This document shows positions 1 to 7,135 of a DNA stretch of 45,952 nucleotides, one piece after another (position 1 is the stretch's first letter; the number at the start of each line of letters is the position of its first letter). Location of the stretch: positions 1 to 45,952 of the forward strand of contig JAOTWB010000019.1 of NCBI GenBank assembly GCA_029863125.1, read 5' to 3'. This stretch comes from Gammaproteobacteria bacterium. Its GTDB lineage: Bacteria; Pseudomonadota; Gammaproteobacteria; Steroidobacterales; Woeseiaceae. The translations under genes were made by a program, and so were the position numbers. A model generated the notes under the pieces. The model ran no database searches and was not told the origin of the DNA. It saw only the letters and a program-made list of their open reading frames with translations.

Positions 1-15
1 GAAGGAAGGCAGGCG

Positions 16-1746
16 TTGCAGGAATCAGCACCTATGCCAGCTAGGCAGTATCCGGAACTAACGTGGATCGCGGTCATCGTGGGCTGGATTCTCGGCGTCA
101 TCATCGCTGTCTCCATCGGCTACGCGGCACTGATCCTGGGTTTTTCAATCGAAGGTTCGGAGCTGGCCGCCATCCTCGGCTTCGGAATCCTGCGCGGCAT
201 GCTGCGGCGCAAGAGCATAATCGAGAACAACATCGTGCAGACGATTGCCTCGGGTGTGAACGGCGCATCCTCGGGCATGATGTTCTCGGTGCCCGCGATC
301 TTCATCCTGGGTTACGGCGATCGCTTCGATCCCGTCATACTTACATTCGGCTGTATCGCCGGCGCTTTTCTCGGCATCGCGTTCATCATCCCGCTCAGAA
401 AGCACATGATCGATTACGAGCGCCTGACCTATCCGGGCGGCGTAGCAGTTGCAACGATCCTGAAGTCGCCGGGCGCGGGCGTCCGTAAGGCCATCATCCT
501 GGTTGCGGCGGCCCTGTTGAGTGCCCTCGTGCACGCCATCACGATCCGCACTGGCGTGTCCAACTGGAACCTGGGCGCGCTCATCGGCATGCCCGAGTTC
601 ATGAACGGCATCTGGTACCTGTCGCTGATGACGATCGGCGTCGGCTTCATTGCCGGACGCGGCGGCATCGCATTCATCGTCGGCGGCTTCGTCGCTTACT
701 GGTTCCTGTCGCCAATGCTCGCAGCAACCGGCAATTTCCCGCTCGACGAAGTCGGCGAGATCATCAGTTCCCCTGAACCGCTGCGACTGCTGCTCTACCG
801 GCCCCTTGGCATAGGCATGCTAATCGGCGGTGCGATCATGGGCGTCATCCTCGCGGCACCGCTAATCCTGAGCGCTATCAAGTCCATGCAGAAGGCAGCG
901 CAGGTCGAGACCCACAACGCGCGAGAGGAAATGCCGATCAAACTGCTCTACTTCGCGGTAGGCGGCGCGATCATCCTGCTCGGCTTCATGGCGGTGACTG
1001 CGGTCGAGTCGATGACGCTCTTGGGTGGCATTGCGATGGCAATCCTGGGCACGATGTGGGTCTGGATGGCGGGCATTATCCTGTCGGAGGCAATTGGACG
1101 TACGAACTGGTCGCCGCTCTCGGGCATGACGCTCGTCGGCATCACGCTGTTGATCGTGCTGACCCAGGCGCTCGGCATGGACCGGGCCGACTCCATCATT
1201 GCAGCGATCATGGTCGGCGCGGCGATGTGCGTTGCCATGTCCCAGGCGACGGACCTGATGCTCGACCTCAAGACGGGTTACCTTGTCGGCGCGACGCCGC
1301 GCATGCAGCAGTTTGGCCAGTTCATCGGCGCCTGGCTGGGGCCCATTGTCGTGATTTTTGTGATCTTTGCCCTGCACGAAGCGTACGAACTCGGCAGCGC
1401 GAGATTACCGGCACCACAGGCGCAGGCGCTGGCGAGTACGGTCGACGGCATTATGGGCGGCGACGTTCCCGCACAAAAATACGCCGCCGGTGCGGTCCTC
1501 GGTGGACTGCTGTCGGCACTCATGGGCGGCCTGGGCATCACGGTGGGCCTGGGTTTCTACCTGCCGTTCAATATCGTCCTGACCTACTCGCTGGGCACGC
1601 TGAGCCGCGAGCTTTCCGATCGTTTCAAGGGCAAAGACTGGTCCGACAGCGTTGGCATCCCGATCGCCGCCGGATTCATTGTCGGCGAGGCGCTGGTGGG
1701 CGTCGGGGATGCGATAAGCAAAGTCATTGAGGGGGCTATGGGATGA
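16..1746 (+). CDS. OPT-family oligopeptide transporter
   Basis: Predicted inner-membrane transporter of the OPT (oligopeptide/YSL) family, which imports small peptides or metal chelates, probably with protons. The 576-residue product is almost wholly hydrophobic with about 14 membrane spans, and its N-terminal third has the glycine-rich segments typical of bacterial OPT proteins (IASGVNGASSGMMFSVPAIF, then YPGGVAVATIL near residue 140). The length fits bacterial members. A TTG at 16 follows a purine-rich GAAGGAAGG and gives the longest frame; an ATG at 34 is an alternative start. It overlaps the next gene by four bases, so the two are probably co-transcribed. Substrate cannot be told from sequence. 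Confidence 0.88.
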   Translation: MQESAPMPARQYPELTWIAVIVGWILGVIIAVSIGYAALILGFSIEGSELAAILGFGILRGMLRRKSIIENNIVQTIASGVNGASSGMMFSVPAIFILGYGDRFDPVILTFGCIAGAFLGIAFIIPLRKHMIDYERLTYPGGVAVATILKSPGAGVRKAIILVAAALLSALVHAITIRTGVSNWNLGALIGMPEFMNGIWYLSLMTIGVGFIAGRGGIAFIVGGFVAYWFLSPMLAATGNFPLDEVGEIISSPEPLRLLLYRPLGIGMLIGGAIMGVILAAPLILSAIKSMQKAAQVETHNAREEMPIKLLYFAVGGAIILLGFMAVTAVESMTLLGGIAMAILGTMWVWMAGIILSEAIGRTNWSPLSGMTLVGITLLIVLTQALGMDRADSIIAAIMVGAAMCVAMSQATDLMLDLKTGYLVGATPRMQQFGQFIGAWLGPIVVIFVIFALHEAYELGSARLPAPQAQALASTVDGIMGGDVPAQKYAAGAVLGGLLSALMGGLGITVGLGFYLPFNIVLTYSLGTLSRELSDRFKGKDWSDSVGIPIAAGFIVGEALVGVGDAISKVIEGAMG

Positions 1747-2282
1747 AGAAGATTGCCTATTTGTTGATCTGCGGCGGCTTCCTGTTCGGCGCCTATACGA
1801 CGGCCCTCGATGCGCAAAATGTCGACTGGCTGCTGTTCGGCCTCGCGGCGGTAGCCGCTGCCGCTGGTGTAATCCTGGCGAAACGTGCGGACCGGGCCGT
1901 GGCCACGTCGGGGGACCTCCTCGAGACGAATCGCAATGAGCTCAACCAGTCGATCGCGAACATCGTGCGGGACCTCAGACAGATAACGGAGGGCACGGCG
2001 GCGCAGGGCGAGCAGCTGCGCGACTGGATCGACGAAAAGCTGCGTCCGGACCTGCGCCGCTTCGTCGAGGCGCGTGCCAGCATGGTGCACCTTTACAGCC
2101 TGCAGACCTATGCTGACATCATGAGCGAATTCGCGGCGGGTGAACGCTACGTCAACCGCGTCTGGTCGGCCTCTGCGGATGGCTATGACGAGGAAGCACA
2201 GACTTATTTGAAGAAAGCGTCGGCGCAGTTTGCCGTCGCTCAGGCACAACTATCGGGGGCGGCAGCAGGAGCCAACGCCTGA
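1743..2282 (+). CDS. Membrane-anchored coiled-coil protein, unknown function
   Basis: Not assigned to a family. The 179-residue product begins with two hydrophobic segments (residues about 4-20 and 29-46), so it is likely anchored in the inner membrane by an N-terminal hairpin. The rest is charged and helical, rich in Glu, Arg, Gln and Ala, with coiled-coil-like spacing from about residue 50 to 105 and a short alanine-rich tail. Its ATG overlaps the stop of the OPT transporter gene, which suggests translational coupling and perhaps an accessory role for that transporter; this is inference. The downstream gene converges on it with only seven bases between. Confidence 0.7.
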   Translation: MKKIAYLLICGGFLFGAYTTALDAQNVDWLLFGLAAVAAAAGVILAKRADRAVATSGDLLETNRNELNQSIANIVRDLRQITEGTAAQGEQLRDWIDEKLRPDLRRFVEARASMVHLYSLQTYADIMSEFAAGERYVNRVWSASADGYDEEAQTYLKKASAQFAVAQAQLSGAAAGANA

Positions 2283-2289
2283 CTAATCG

Positions 2290-3171
2290 TTAGCTTGCTA
2301 CCGCGGCTGCGGAAAGCAGGCATCTGCTGGTCAGGGTGTTCTTCAGGGCATCGACGTCTTCGTTCATGAGATTGTCGGTGTTGTCTCTCCAGCCCATGAG
2401 CATTGCGATATTGCGCTCATTTACCAACAGGTGAAGTTCGTGCGCTTGTTCGACGACTTCCCATCCGGGTACGGCGATGACCGAACGGACCCGCACACTG
2501 TGTCCCAGCAGTTTGTGGAACTCTTTTTCGAGGCGTTTGACTCTCGCAATGATGTCGACGATCGGATGCTCTGTCTTCGAAGTGGAAAATTGCAGCGTGT
2601 TTCCATCGAGCCGCACGCTGTTGCCGCGTCGAGAGCGTTTGGCAACGACATTGACCGCGTACAGCCCGGCCTGACCGACAACTACATGATCGACGACTCC
2701 TGCGCTCGTTTCGACGTCGTGAAAAACGCGCGCCATACCGCTCGAAATATGCTGCAGCTGGTGTCCGATCGCGATATTGGCGTCGCGCAGAAACTTCATC
2801 TGTCGCCGGGCAAGAATCGTGCGGGCCATCTGGTACAGAGCAAACACGACCGCAAGCAACAGGAAGCCGAGCTGAAGGTATAGCTGCCAGTCTGGATAGC
2901 CGACGAACAGCTCCCGCGCCTGCAGCACATATGCGGCGGTAAAAAGCATTGCAAAGACAAGGGCTCCACCCAGGTAGATCGACTGCGACGTTGACAGCCG
3001 ATCGAGTTCATCGCGAAATCTCTGCGCCGCCTCGTGCATAATGCTGTCGGCGAAATTCGGGGCGGAGCTAACCGTGCGTGACAGGACATACCAGAACTTG
3101 GCCACGAGGAGGAACAGGATAGTACTTCCAAGTGCGACCGTTGCCGCACCGCTGATTGCCTCAATGTCCAT
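2290..3171 (-). CDS. Membrane protein with NERD (nuclease-related) domain
   Basis: 293 residues. An N-terminal membrane span (about 8-30) is followed by a short soluble stretch and a hydrophobic pair at about 67-115. The C-terminal half resembles the NERD domain, a nuclease-related fold thought to act on DNA or RNA: DVETSAGVVDHVVVGQAGLY fits the family's strand around the acidic D of DHVVV, and V-K-R-SRRG then replaces the more usual ETK segment. A true catalytic E-x-K is not obvious, so nuclease activity is doubtful. It starts at an ATG and diverges from the lipoprotein gene at 3397, sharing an upstream region with two CRP-like sites. Confidence 0.7.
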   Translation of the reverse strand: MDIEAISGAATVALGSTILFLLVAKFWYVLSRTVSSAPNFADSIMHEAAQRFRDELDRLSTSQSIYLGGALVFAMLFTAAYVLQARELFVGYPDWQLYLQLGFLLLAVVFALYQMARTILARRQMKFLRDANIAIGHQLQHISSGMARVFHDVETSAGVVDHVVVGQAGLYAVNVVAKRSRRGNSVRLDGNTLQFSTSKTEHPIVDIIARVKRLEKEFHKLLGHSVRVRSVIAVPGWEVVEQAHELHLLVNERNIAMLMGWRDNTDNLMNEDVDALKNTLTSRCLLSAAAVAS

Positions 3172-3230
3172 CTGGCCGATTTCCTCGTCTCGTACAGGAT
3201 CCGAGGGTAGCTTTCGTCTGCCAACGGCAC

Positions 3231-3246
3231 TGTGACCCAGTTCACA
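3231..3246. promoter_or_regulatory. Consensus CRP-family operator
   Basis: The sequence is TGTGA, six bases, TCACA: a perfect match to the 10 conserved positions of the CRP/Vfr/Clp palindrome. It lies between the NERD gene (minus) and the lipoprotein gene (plus), about 60 bp upstream of the former and 150 bp upstream of the latter. By chance about 0.04 such sites are expected in a window this size (uniform base model). Which CRP-like protein would bind is unknown. Confidence 0.6.
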
Positions 3247-3312
3247 TTGAGTAGGCGTCCGCTATGGCCTGAACCGCAATTTTCAGCATTCGTTCAGCAC
3301 CGGGGGCGTATC

Positions 3313-3328
3313 TGTGAAGATCGTCACG
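3313..3328. promoter_or_regulatory. Second CRP-like operator (one mismatch)
   Basis: TGTGA, six bases, TCACG: nine of the ten conserved CRP positions. It sits 82 bp centre-to-centre from the perfect site at 3231, close to eight helical turns, and 69 bp before the lipoprotein ATG at 3397. On its own such a match is expected about once in this window; its closeness to a perfect site is what gives it weight. Confidence 0.45.
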
Positions 3329-3396
3329 TTCGCGGCCGGTGTCAGCCGGTAGCGTGCGGAACACTGATACCGGGTTGTGAACGAATGGAGCATGCC

Positions 3397-4029
3397 ATGA
3401 AACGTAATTGGAACCTGATCGGGCTGGTGCTTGTTGCGCTCGGACTCGGCGGCTGCGCGTCGATGAGCGGCGACGAATGCGTGACGGGTGATTGGGAAGC
3501 CATCGGCTATGAGGACGGCGCACGCGGTTACACGACGGACCAACTGGCACAGCGCCGGAAAGCATGCGCCAAGCACGGTGTCACACCCGACTTCGCGGCG
3601 TACCAGCGCGGCCGGGAGCAGGGTTTGGTTGAGTATTGCCAGCCGGGTCGCGCCTTCGATATAGGTTCGAGGGGCGGACGCTACAACGGGGTCTGCACTG
3701 TAGACCTAGAGGCGGATTTCCTCGATGCCTATAACGCCGGGTACCACCTCTACACGCTGCAGAGCAACGTCAATCGTACAAACTCGGCGATCCGCTCTAG
3801 AGAAAACGAGCTTGAGCGGATTGCAGACGAAATTCGCGACAAGGAAGCGGCCCTGATCAGCCAGGAAACCACGACCGAGGAAAGAGTGCTGCTGCTCGTC
3901 GACCTGAAGGATTTGTCGGAAAAAATCGGTCAGCTGGAGGCGGAAATCCAGGATCTTTACGAACAGCGGGCCCGCCACCAGGTGGAACTCGAGCACTACC
4001 AGGCCTCGGTAATCGATTTCGGTTACTGA
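3397..4029 (+). CDS. DUF2799-type lipoprotein
   Basis: Predicted lipoprotein of 210 residues. The ATG at 3397 was chosen because it gives a classical lipoprotein signal: MKR, a hydrophobic core, then the lipobox LGGC with the modified cysteine near residue 20. In-frame starts further upstream would spoil the signal. The segment after the cysteine (GDWEAIGYEDGARG, then ACAKHGVTPDFAAYQRGREQ and FDIGSRGGRYNGVC) matches the pattern of DUF2799 proteins, whose role is unknown. Residues about 125-200 form a Glu/Gln/Arg-rich coiled coil. Two CRP-like sites lie upstream and an intrinsic terminator follows at 4062. Confidence 0.82.
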   Translation: MKRNWNLIGLVLVALGLGGCASMSGDECVTGDWEAIGYEDGARGYTTDQLAQRRKACAKHGVTPDFAAYQRGREQGLVEYCQPGRAFDIGSRGGRYNGVCTVDLEADFLDAYNAGYHLYTLQSNVNRTNSAIRSRENELERIADEIRDKEAALISQETTTEERVLLLVDLKDLSEKIGQLEAEIQDLYEQRARHQVELEHYQASVIDFGY

Positions 4030-4050
4030 GGCATCGGCCTCAGATCGAGA

Positions 4051-4506
4051 TTACGCGCAATCGGCGCGAGTGCGCCGGTCTTTTTTGCTCCGGCGTTCGA
4101 CTCTTAGCGAACCGGTTCCGCCTTCATAGTGAATCGAACTGAACGGGTTACGGCGGTCTCTACCGCTCCTGCGGTCTTCATGGTGATCGAAACCGCAGCG
4201 GCACTCCAGCGCATCGCAACCGGGCAACGGCAGGCGGGGTGCCGCAGTGGCAAGAAAACGGCGCCCCGTCATCGCTTTGGCTGCGTCGCAGGCATTGCTC
4301 GAATACCTGAGGGAAACGGCGTGGAATGCCGACGTGCTCTTTACGTTTTTGACGGCCGAGGCTTCCCGCACTTCCGCTTTCCCGCGGCGAATCCGCAGGA
4401 TCAGCCAGGCGATCGACAGCAGCAATGCCAAAACCAGTAGAAGTTCTTTCAGGTCCGCCCCCCTTACGCATTGTTCTGCGGGCACGTCTGGCGCGCGCCT
4501 TGACAC
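4051..4506 (-). CDS. Small membrane-anchored protein with RRSxxDRR repeats
   Basis: Function unknown. The product has one N-terminal membrane span (KELLLVLALLLSIAWLILRI), a middle part with four cysteines, and two copies of a basic-acidic motif, DRRSGRDRR and ERRSKKDRR, near the C terminus. The repeated motif and the well-formed anchor argue that it is a real gene rather than a chance frame. The start is uncertain: the longest frame begins with GTG at 4506, but a purine-rich AAGGGGGG lies just ahead of a CTG at 4452 that would start the protein directly at the membrane span. It converges on the DUF2799 lipoprotein gene, whose terminator overlaps its 3' end. Confidence 0.6.
   Translation of the reverse strand: MSRRAPDVPAEQCVRGADLKELLLVLALLLSIAWLILRIRRGKAEVREASAVKNVKSTSAFHAVSLRYSSNACDAAKAMTGRRFLATAAPRLPLPGCDALECRCGFDHHEDRRSGRDRRNPFSSIHYEGGTGSLRVERRSKKDRRTRADCA
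4062..4086 (+). terminator. Intrinsic terminator of the DUF2799 lipoprotein gene
   Basis: A six-bp stem (CGGCGC / GCGCCG) with loop GAGT is followed, after three bases, by six T. A second hairpin without a T-tract (CTGAGGC / GCCTCAG) lies at 4026-4043 over the stop codon. The terminator falls inside the last codons of the convergent gene ending at 4051, so this DNA serves both genes. Confidence 0.72.
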
Positions 4507-4556
4507 ATTTATAGCATGGATTGGGCGCGTATTTGGTACTTATCGACCGAAAAAAA

Positions 4557-5126
4557 TCATAAACCCGGGATCGCAGGGACGCCGAACAGCGCCCGATGAA
4601 AATACAGTACTGCGGCGAAGGTCACGGAACCGATAACAACCGGAACGACGTCGTATTTGAGGGCGGCCGGTGCCGGCTTTTGCCATGCTCCGTCGCGTCG
4701 ATTGCACATCAGAATTTCGACGATGGCCCAGAGCGTCAGTCCTCCAAACAATGCGACGGCGCGAGTGCTGCCGTTTGTCAGCAGGTGTGCGCCGCCCCAC
4801 AGAATCGTTCCGGTCATCTGCGGGTGCCGGACAAACCGCTTTATGTTCCCGGGGGCCCGTGACGCGAAAAACAGAATGAGCCCGACAAGTACGAGCATTG
4901 AAATCACGGGGTTGGCCGCGAATGGCGGCGTGTAAAGGGCCGTCGGCACCGATCGTCGCCAACCGAGCACGATCAGGACGAGCGATCCGATGATCACGAG
5001 CGCGAACAGGCCACGATATCGATTTTCGCCCAGCTTGCCCACGAGTTCGTCGCGAGTACCCGGCAAAACGGACGGCAACAGGTGTGCCAGGCTCCAGGTG
5101 ACGATACCAATTATCAAGAGTGTCAT
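4557..5126 (-). CDS. nnrU: NnrU family integral membrane protein
   Basis: 189 residues with about six membrane spans. The N-terminal motif WSLAHLLPSVLP and the central FVRHPQMTGTILWGGAHLL with conserved histidines match NnrU, a family linked to nitric oxide and nitrite metabolism in denitrifiers, and more broadly to the related methyltransferase/isomerase-like membrane fold. No nitrate, nitrite or nitric oxide reductase gene lies nearby, so the denitrification link is not supported locally, although an nnrS gene lies at 9971. It starts at ATG 5126 and diverges from the Mpo1-like gene. Confidence 0.85.
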   Translation of the reverse strand: MTLLIIGIVTWSLAHLLPSVLPGTRDELVGKLGENRYRGLFALVIIGSLVLIVLGWRRSVPTALYTPPFAANPVISMLVLVGLILFFASRAPGNIKRFVRHPQMTGTILWGGAHLLTNGSTRAVALFGGLTLWAIVEILMCNRRDGAWQKPAPAALKYDVVPVVIGSVTFAAVLYFHRALFGVPAIPGL

Positions 5127-5212
5127 TATTTCGTTCCTCAGTGACCACTTGGTGTCCGCCAGTATACCGATTCATGCTAGATTTACGACGCGATGGAACC
5201 GGGGACGAAGCA

Positions 5213-5740
5213 ATGAAAGCAGACGGAAAACTCATGGACATGCTTACGGGCTATGCAGCTTCGCACCAGCACCCGTTCAATGTATTCGTTCACATGCTCG
5301 GCATTCCAACGATCATGCTCGGTGTGTTAATACCGTTGAGCTGGGTGACCGTTACGATAAGTGATTTTTCGTTCAGCCTGGGCCATGTCCTTATCGTGGC
5401 GTTTTTCCTGTTCTACATTACGCTTGACGTGCTGTTCGCCGTCGTATTCCTGATCGGCGGGTATTTTCTCGAGATGCTCGCGGCGAAATTGGGTGCCTAT
5501 CCGGGAAACACGGGCTGGATTATCGCAGCCGTGGCGTTTTTCGGCGGGTACGCGGCGCAGTTCGCGGGGCACGCCGTCGAAAAGTCCATGCCGGTACTCG
5601 TCAAGCATCCGATCCAGGCGAACCTCGCGGCACCGTTTTTCACCGTGGTCGAATTGTTCAATATTTCCGGACTGCGTCGGGACATGTTCGAGCAGGTTCA
5701 GGCGCAGATTGAGGCGAACCGTCAGCAGGATGCTTCGTAG
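5213..5740 (+). CDS. Mpo1-like (DUF962) membrane protein
   Basis: 175 residues from the ATG at 5213, chosen because the upstream in-frame extension lacks family features. HQHPFNVFVHMLGIPTIMLG near residues 18-37 and QFAGHAVEKSMP near 120-131 carry the histidines conserved in the Mpo1/YGL010w family; yeast Mpo1 is an iron-dependent dioxygenase that shortens 2-hydroxy fatty acids by one carbon. Several membrane spans lie between. A comparable lipid role here is inference. The gene is followed 30 bp later by the FetB-like gene on the same strand. Confidence 0.8.
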   Translation: MKADGKLMDMLTGYAASHQHPFNVFVHMLGIPTIMLGVLIPLSWVTVTISDFSFSLGHVLIVAFFLFYITLDVLFAVVFLIGGYFLEMLAAKLGAYPGNTGWIIAAVAFFGGYAAQFAGHAVEKSMPVLVKHPIQANLAAPFFTVVELFNISGLRRDMFEQVQAQIEANRQQDAS

Positions 5741-5770
5741 AGCCCATCCGACCCCCGGTCGGGAGCGGAC

Positions 5771-6490
5771 GTGGAAACTGCGGTCAAAATAATTACGACG
5801 CAAGGGCTGGTTCTGGCTTTCCTGCCCGCATTCGTCGTTTTCGTCGTCATGTTTCGCTGGGCCGCCGGCACCAAAACGGCCATTTATGCAACGCTGCGCA
5901 TGCTTGTTCAGCTGCTGCTCATTGGCTATGTACTGGTTTACATTTTTACGGCCGATCAGCCTGGCGTCATTGTTGGCGTTCTCGTGATCATGTTGCTGGC
6001 CGCGAGCTGGATCGCCATTCGTCCGGTGCAACACAAGCAGCGGCACGTGTTCCTGAATGCGCTTATTGCCATATCTGTGAGCGGTTTGTTGACGCTCGGG
6101 CTGGTCAGCCAGTTCGTGATCAGTGTCGAGCCGTGGTTCAGCCCGCGCTATGTCGTTCCGCTGGCAGGAATGATATTTGCCGGCGCCATGAACACGGTTA
6201 GTCTCGCCGCCGAGAGACTGCAGGCCGAAGTCGAACGAGAAATCTCGTTTGCGGAGGCGCGACGGATCGCGTTTCAGGCCTCACTGATTCCGATGATCAA
6301 TTCGCTGTTCGCCGTCGGTCTCGTGGCGCTCCCCGGCATGATGACCGGGCAGATCCTGTCCGGCGTTTCTCCTATGGTGGCGGCCAAGTACCAGATTGTC
6401 GTAATGGCCATGTTGTTTGGCGTTTCGGGAATTTCGTCGGCGATTTATCTCGAGTTGCAGCATCGAAGCGAGAGCCGTTCAATCACATAG
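5771..6490 (+). CDS. fetB: FetB/UPF0014 family membrane permease
   Basis: 239 residues with about seven membrane spans. TLRMLVQLLLIGYVL near residues 42-56, the RYVVPLAGMIFAGAMNTVSLAAERL segment (given here in parts: VPLAGMIFAGAMN and SLAAERL) and the IPMINSLFAVGLVALPGMMTGQ-like region (key part ALPGMMTGQIL) are hallmarks of FetB/YbbM, the permease half of an iron-export ABC system. Its usual ATPase partner FetA (YbbL) is not adjacent in this window, which is unusual. The GTG start at 5771 is preceded by GGGAGCGGA. Confidence 0.82.
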   Translation: METAVKIITTQGLVLAFLPAFVVFVVMFRWAAGTKTAIYATLRMLVQLLLIGYVLVYIFTADQPGVIVGVLVIMLLAASWIAIRPVQHKQRHVFLNALIAISVSGLLTLGLVSQFVISVEPWFSPRYVVPLAGMIFAGAMNTVSLAAERLQAEVEREISFAEARRIAFQASLIPMINSLFAVGLVALPGMMTGQILSGVSPMVAAKYQIVVMAMLFGVSGISSAIYLELQHRSESRSIT

Positions 6491-6628
6491 CGGGAAAGAT
6501 CCTGGCAGACTGCGCAATCTAAATGCCCCGGCCAGAATCTAGTCTGGTGACGAATTAATTTACAGTTTCTTCCGAAAACCTCAGATGCCTTGTTCGATTC
6601 AATGCCTATCTTTCTGATTTCATATAGC

Positions 6629-6644
6629 TGGCACGTTGTTTGCT
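6629..6644 (+). promoter_or_regulatory. Sigma-54 (-24/-12) promoter
   Basis: TGGCACG, four bases, TTGCT: every conserved position of the RpoN consensus is met, with the GG and GC elements at the right spacing. The predicted transcription start is near 6655, pointing toward the hairpins at 6674 and 6721 and, 480 bp on, the kinase gene. About 0.01 such perfect matches are expected by chance in both strands of this window (uniform base model). No activator gene (AAA+ enhancer-binding protein) is seen in the window. Confidence 0.65.
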
Positions 6645-6673
6645 TTATTTTCGATATACCCAGCGCTTCTCCA

Positions 6674-6707
6674 CCTCGGCTCAGCGCGTTATAAATTAGA
6701 GCCGAGG
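6674..6707 (+). repeat. Perfect inverted repeat (RNA hairpin 1)
   Basis: CCTCGGCTC at 6674 and GAGCCGAGG at 6699 form a nine-bp perfect stem with a 16-base AT-rich loop. It begins about 20 bases after the predicted sigma-54 start site and is followed by ACCAATTTT, too few T for a clear terminator. Confidence 0.6.
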
Positions 6708-6720
6708 ACCAATTTTCCGG

Positions 6721-6739
6721 CCCCTCCCGCCGGGAGGGG
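6721..6739 (+). repeat. Perfect inverted repeat (RNA hairpin 2)
   Basis: CCCCTCCC, GCC, GGGAGGGG: an eight-bp perfect stem with a three-base loop, 13 bases after hairpin 1. CCGG boxes flank it on both sides. No T-tract follows, so it is not a standard terminator. If transcribed, the CCCCUCCC arm would resemble an anti-Shine-Dalgarno sequence. Confidence 0.55.
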
Positions 6740-7135
6740 AGCCGGAGTTCTTCGTGTCCTGCACTCATCAATTTCAGAAGCTGCCGACGCTTACTGTCTG
6801 CTTTTTGCGACGGCAGGGCCTGTGAGGCTGAACGCGCAACGTCGCAATCGCTCGCGACACGTTTCCGACGCAGAGGCACGAGTCATCGAGAGCGTTGTTA
6901 TTGCTGAAATCGGAAACTTTCACTTTGAGATTACTTTAAAAAGTCGATGTAAGTCACGCTACGTCATTTGGATTGAATCCGATGCTGTGCCGCAGATGTC
7001 GGACCGTCGCCTATGTACCGCCGGGGTCGAATAACCTGACTGTAAATAGCCCTTTGGACCGGGAATTGGATTGACTCTGCGGTCGTGCTCAGGCGTGTCA
7101 TACTAGCGGCCCGCCGGCAGGACAGATGGTAGAAA

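Larger units (their letters stand above)
6491..7135. other. 645-bp gene-poor region with sigma-54 promoter and hairpins
   Basis: No convincing gene is visible; a 132-codon frame at 6636-7034 has arginine-rich, low-quality sequence and no ribosome site and is not called. The region is AT-richer than its surroundings at 6520-6700 and 6900-6975. It contains a consensus sigma-54 promoter at 6629, two perfect inverted repeats within 100 bp after it, and a third weaker one (CTGCCG at 6781 with CGGCAG at 6811). It may encode an untranslated RNA or be a long leader for the kinase gene at 7136. Confidence 0.5.

Noticed and set aside
6636..7034. 132-codon plus-strand frame downstream of the sigma-54 promoter
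   Set aside because: No ribosome site, odd composition, its start lies before the predicted transcription start at 6655, and it runs through the two strong hairpins.
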